From Candidatus Poseidoniaceae archaeon (lineage in GTDB: Archaea > Thermoplasmatota > Poseidoniia > Poseidoniales > Poseidoniaceae), in NCBI GenBank assembly GCA_023254445.1, contig JALRLN010000051.1, positions 1 to 9,174 on the forward strand: a stretch of DNA of 9,174 nt, given 5' to 3'. The notes beneath the pieces were generated by a model. That model saw only the letters and a list, made by a program, of their open reading frames with translations, did not search any database and had not been told where the DNA came from. Positions 6,830-9,174 of the stretch are shown here, piece after piece. The position numbers and the translations under genes were made by a program. Numbering within the stretch: the stretch's first letter is position 1; each line of letters opens with the position of its first letter.

Positions 6830-6949
6830 GCCACAGGCGCCCCTGAAGGCATCGGCACGTGTGGCACGCCCCACGGATCCGATGGACCCTGAACGTCCAC
6901 CCTTCGCACCACCGCTGAATCCACCGGTGGACAGAGGTGCGGGGACGGT
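6830..6949. other. Convergent intergenic region
   Basis: These 120 bp lie between two convergent stop codons. They contain short palindromes (CGGATCCG at 6874-6881; a 12-bp one at 6920-6931) and the inverted repeat annotated separately. No T-tract typical of an archaeal terminator and no small gene with a ribosome binding site were seen. Confidence 0.7.
6905..6941. terminator. Inverted repeat, possible bidirectional transcription end
   Basis: CGCACC (6905-6910) pairs with GGTGCG (6936-6941), enclosing the perfect palindrome TCCACCGGTGGA (6920-6931). It lies between convergent genes, where a hairpin could help end transcription from both sides. There is no T-run, so the call is weak. Confidence 0.35.
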
Positions 6950-9174
6950 TCAGGCGTCAGCGTCCTCTTCCGCGTCCTGAGCGGCCTTGATCATCGCTTC
7001 GATTTCTTCGTCCTTTCGCGCTGCACGGGCCGCTCGCTCGTCCTTGTCCTCCCGGCTGCGGTGCACGAGGAAGAGCGCGAGAACAGCCACCCAAAACAGG
7101 AGGAAGAGGGTGAAGGGGCTTGGGCCCGGCTCGGGGAGCACCTCGTCGTTCCCAGACGCCACAACGCAATCCCCGTCCTCGAGCCGTGCTCCGCTCACCG
7201 GCATGGAGGTGGCATTGCGCGGGTCGGAACCGCACGCCTCCTCGAGGTCGTCCGGAGCGCCGTCGTTGTCGTCGTCACGGTCGGTGGCCGTCCAGCCCTC
7301 AGGCCCGAGCACAGAACGGTCCGGCAGCCCGTCGCGGTCGAAATCTCCGACAAGGATGAGGGTGACGTCGGTCGAGGCCGAGCGCCCAATGGCAAGGTCC
7401 TCGGCCGTGACGGTGTACGCGAGCGTGACGTTCGTCACGTTCGCAAGGGAGAGGTTCAGCGCGGTGAGGTTGAGGTCGGAGAGGTTGACCTGACCGGACC
7501 ATACGCCGGTGGTTGCGTTGAACAGGAGCCCATCAGGAAGGCTGGCGTTGAGCGACCATGAGGTCGGAGCGAAGCCGTCAACCGTTGGAGCAAGGGAGAG
7601 GCTTTCGTTCTCGAGGAGCAACCTCGTGTCGTTCTCGTACCGGAGGACAAGCATCTCAAGCGCATCGCACAGCCTGTCACCGTCGCTGTCCGAAGGCTTG
7701 GAGGACGGATCCAGCGGGTCGCTTCCGCACTCCTCTTCGACCTCGGATGACCATCCGTCCCCGTCAGGGTCGGCTTCCAACGCATCGCAGTACCCGTCTC
7801 CGTCGGCGTCGCCAGGTACGGAGGCCGCGTCCGTGGCGTCCGTTGAGCACAGCACTTCGTCGAGGTCGCCCCATCCGTCAGCGTCCGAATCGGCCGACAG
7901 CGGATCGCTGCCCTGAACGGCTTCCGACGCATCCGAAAGGCCGTCGTTGTCGTCGTCGAGGTCCTCGATGAGCGTGCCGTTGTACCCTTCCGGAAGGGCA
8001 TTTGGTCGTCCATCCCCGTCCGTATCGTCAAGCACCGTGATGTTCACCTCGACGGACGTGCTGACGCCTGATCCGTTCGCCCAGAGCGTCCACGTGCTGC
8101 GAGCGCTCGCCTGCACGGGCACGCCACTCAACCGTCCGGTCGCGGTGTTGAACACCATGCCGGTGGGCAGGTCCGGTGCGATGGTCCATGCCTCGACGGC
8201 ACCGTCCACCACGTTGGGCTGCCAGTACGCCATGCTCTGGTTGACGACCAAGACCAGGTCCACCTCGACCTCGAGCACGATAACCCTCGCCTGCACCTCG
8301 AGCGATACCTCGACGCTGTCGCTGCCGCCGGGGCCGGTCGCGGTGATGGTGTGCACCTGCCACGGGCTTGGTTGACGGGGTACCCCGCTCACGGTGCCCG
8401 TGCTGGTGTCGAAGGCGAGCCCAAGCGGCAATGCAGGACTGATCGACCACGTGAGCGTCCCGTCTTGGTCCAGCACGGTCGGAACGAGCGGGAGGCGGGG
8501 GTCCACCTCGTCCACAAGCAGGGAAAGGTTGGACGGGTCGATGGTCACGACGGGAGGCCGATGCACCACGCGGAGCGTGAGGTCCGTTGTGGAGGACCCA
8601 CCGGTCACGAAGGCCGTGACCTCGAAGACGGTCGCGTCAATCACCTCGGTTGGTGTACCCCAGATGGTGCCGTTGTTCGTCCCGAACGTGAGACCTGCCG
8701 GCAGCGCCGGTGCGATGCTCCACGAAGTGATGGCTCCCGAGCCGGACACGGTTGGGGCGAGCGGGAAGGCGCTGGGGGCGCTGCCGTTGGTCAGCACGAC
8801 CGTGGACGGGATGTATGCAATGGAGGGAACCTCGTCCACCACGGTAAGGGTCAGGGACGCTGCCGTTGAATCACCAGAGTTGTTCGCCCACACCGTGTAG
8901 GTCGTGGTGGACGACAGGACCGCCGGCACCCCCCACACGGTGCCGTTTGAAGGTCCGAAGTTGAGCCCGGACGGCAATGCGGGATGGATGGCCCACGTGG
9001 TGATCGCCCCTGGCCCTGTGACGACCGGGGCCATCGGAAGGCTGGTGCTTGTGGTGTTGACGGTGAGCACGAGGCTCGAAGGAACGTAGGACACGGATGG
9101 GATCCGAGGGTGCACCACGATGCTCAGCGTGGTTGTGGCTGAGCCACCCGAATTGTTCGCAAACACGGTGTAGG
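6950..9174 (-). CDS. Large surface protein with He_PIG Ig-like repeats and calcium-binding blocks, C-terminal part
   Basis: This - strand gene enters from the right edge, so its N-terminus and signal peptide are missing; about 740 residues are visible. Counting from the codon at 9164-9166 as residue 1, residues 23-295 are three 91-residue Ig-like units, and about 296-379 a fourth. Each has the He_PIG signature ALPxGLxF...GTxxGxP. Residues 380-504 are an Asp-rich bacterial TSP3-like block with Cys residues; about 508-606 a fifth Ig-like domain (ASLPDGLLFNATTG); 607-655 a second Asp-rich block. A membrane helix spans 685-701, followed by HRSREDK and a charged, probably helical cytosolic tail of 35 residues. 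The protein is probably a calcium-stabilised, glycosylated surface adhesin or envelope protein; N-glycosylation sequons are frequent. No enzymatic domain is visible. It shares overall design with the 1339-residue protein, but uses different domains. Confidence 0.93.
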   Translation of the reverse strand, partial: YTVFANNSGGSATTTLSIVVHPRIPSVSYVPSSLVLTVNTTSTSLPMAPVVTGPGAITTWAIHPALPSGLNFGPSNGTVWGVPAVLSSTTTYTVWANNSGDSTAASLTLTVVDEVPSIAYIPSTVVLTNGSAPSAFPLAPTVSGSGAITSWSIAPALPAGLTFGTNNGTIWGTPTEVIDATVFEVTAFVTGGSSTTDLTLRVVHRPPVVTIDPSNLSLLVDEVDPRLPLVPTVLDQDGTLTWSISPALPLGLAFDTSTGTVSGVPRQPSPWQVHTITATGPGGSDSVEVSLEVQARVIVLEVEVDLVLVVNQSMAYWQPNVVDGAVEAWTIAPDLPTGMVFNTATGRLSGVPVQASARSTWTLWANGSGVSTSVEVNITVLDDTDGDGRPNALPEGYNGTLIEDLDDDNDGLSDASEAVQGSDPLSADSDADGWGDLDEVLCSTDATDAASVPGDADGDGYCDALEADPDGDGWSSEVEEECGSDPLDPSSKPSDSDGDRLCDALEMLVLRYENDTRLLLENESLSLAPTVDGFAPTSWSLNASLPDGLLFNATTGVWSGQVNLSDLNLTALNLSLANVTNVTLAYTVTAEDLAIGRSASTDVTLILVGDFDRDGLPDRSVLGPEGWTATDRDDDNDGAPDDLEEACGSDPRNATSMPVSGARLEDGDCVVASGNDEVLPEPGPSPFTLFLLFWVAVLALFLVHRSREDKDERAARAARKDEEIEAMIKAAQDAEEDADA
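7655..8029 (-). repeat. Asp-rich calcium-binding block (TSP3-like) between Ig-like domains
   Basis: Protein residues 380-504 contain repeated DxDxDG(x)2D patterns such as DTDGDGRPN, DDDNDGLSDASE, DSDADGWGDLDE, DADGDGYCDALE, DPDGDGWSSE and DSDGDRLCDALE, with CGSDPLDPSS-type linkers and four Cys. The pattern matches bacterial-type thrombospondin 3 calcium loops. A shorter second block lies at 7202-7348. Confidence 0.85.
8033..9100 (-). repeat. Four tandem He_PIG-type Ig-like repeats (about 273 bp each)
   Basis: Units occupy 8828-9100, 8555-8827, 8282-8554 and about 8033-8281. The first three are exactly 91 codons. Conserved elements are a Pro-Ser/Val start, W-x-I-x-P-A-L-P-x-G-L-x-F in the middle, and G-T-[VI]-[WS]-G-x-P after it. 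A further copy is cut by the window edge, since the residues at 9120-9174 match the end of a unit. Confidence 0.9.

Noticed and set aside
7050..7140. PEP-CTERM-like sorting signal (PEPGPS, membrane helix, basic residues)
   Set aside because: Sorting signals of this type end shortly after the basic cluster; here a charged tail of about 35 residues follows, so a plain membrane anchor is more likely.
7061..8900. Several + strand open frames across the right-hand surface gene
   Set aside because: They are antisense shadows of the He_PIG/TSP3 protein, rich in Arg, Ser and Pro and without ribosome binding sites or domains.

Overview
The window is a GC-rich stretch that reads as an archaeal genome, most likely a marine Thermoplasmatota lineage such as Marine Group II (Candidatus Poseidoniales). 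The main support is two archaellin/pilin-like proteins with class III-type N-termini, GGAGGTGA-type ribosome binding sites, and very large Asp-rich, sequon-rich surface proteins with one C-terminal membrane anchor. The lineage is an inference; no rRNA or other marker gene is present. Coding density is very high and no mobile element, tRNA, rRNA or CRISPR array was seen.

Positions 1-1283 hold the end of an acyl-CoA (probably propionyl-CoA) carboxylase operon on the + strand. It contains the C-terminal 222 residues of the carboxyltransferase beta subunit, a tiny protein that may be an accessory subunit, and a free-standing biotin carboxyl carrier protein. The biotin carboxylase is not in the window. 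A 79-residue Cys/His protein of unknown function follows (1309-1548).

Positions 1595-6829 look like a three-gene + strand cell-surface operon, with gaps of 12 and 9 bp. First comes a 1339-residue secreted, membrane-anchored protein: signal peptide, two PPC-like beta-sandwiches, further beta-rich modules, a long calcium-binding thrombospondin type 3-like stalk, one membrane helix, and a cytosolic tail ending in a small Trp/Tyr-rich motif. Two divergent archaellin/type IV pilin-like proteins follow, sharing an N-terminal hydrophobic helix and two cysteines in matching contexts. The stalk has two repeat classes: 27-residue units with aromatic residues and 33-residue units with two cysteines each.

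Positions 6950-9174 hold the convergent 3' part of a second surface protein gene on the - strand. It has tandem 91-residue He_PIG-type Ig-like domains, Asp-rich calcium-binding blocks, a fifth Ig-like domain, a membrane helix and a charged cytosolic tail. Its N-terminus lies beyond the right edge. A 120-bp intergenic region with an inverted repeat separates the two surface loci.

The most interesting feature is the coupling of a calcium-dependent stalk protein to two archaellin-like subunits in one apparent operon. It could encode a surface appendage or adhesion complex, but that role is inferred from gene order and domain content only.
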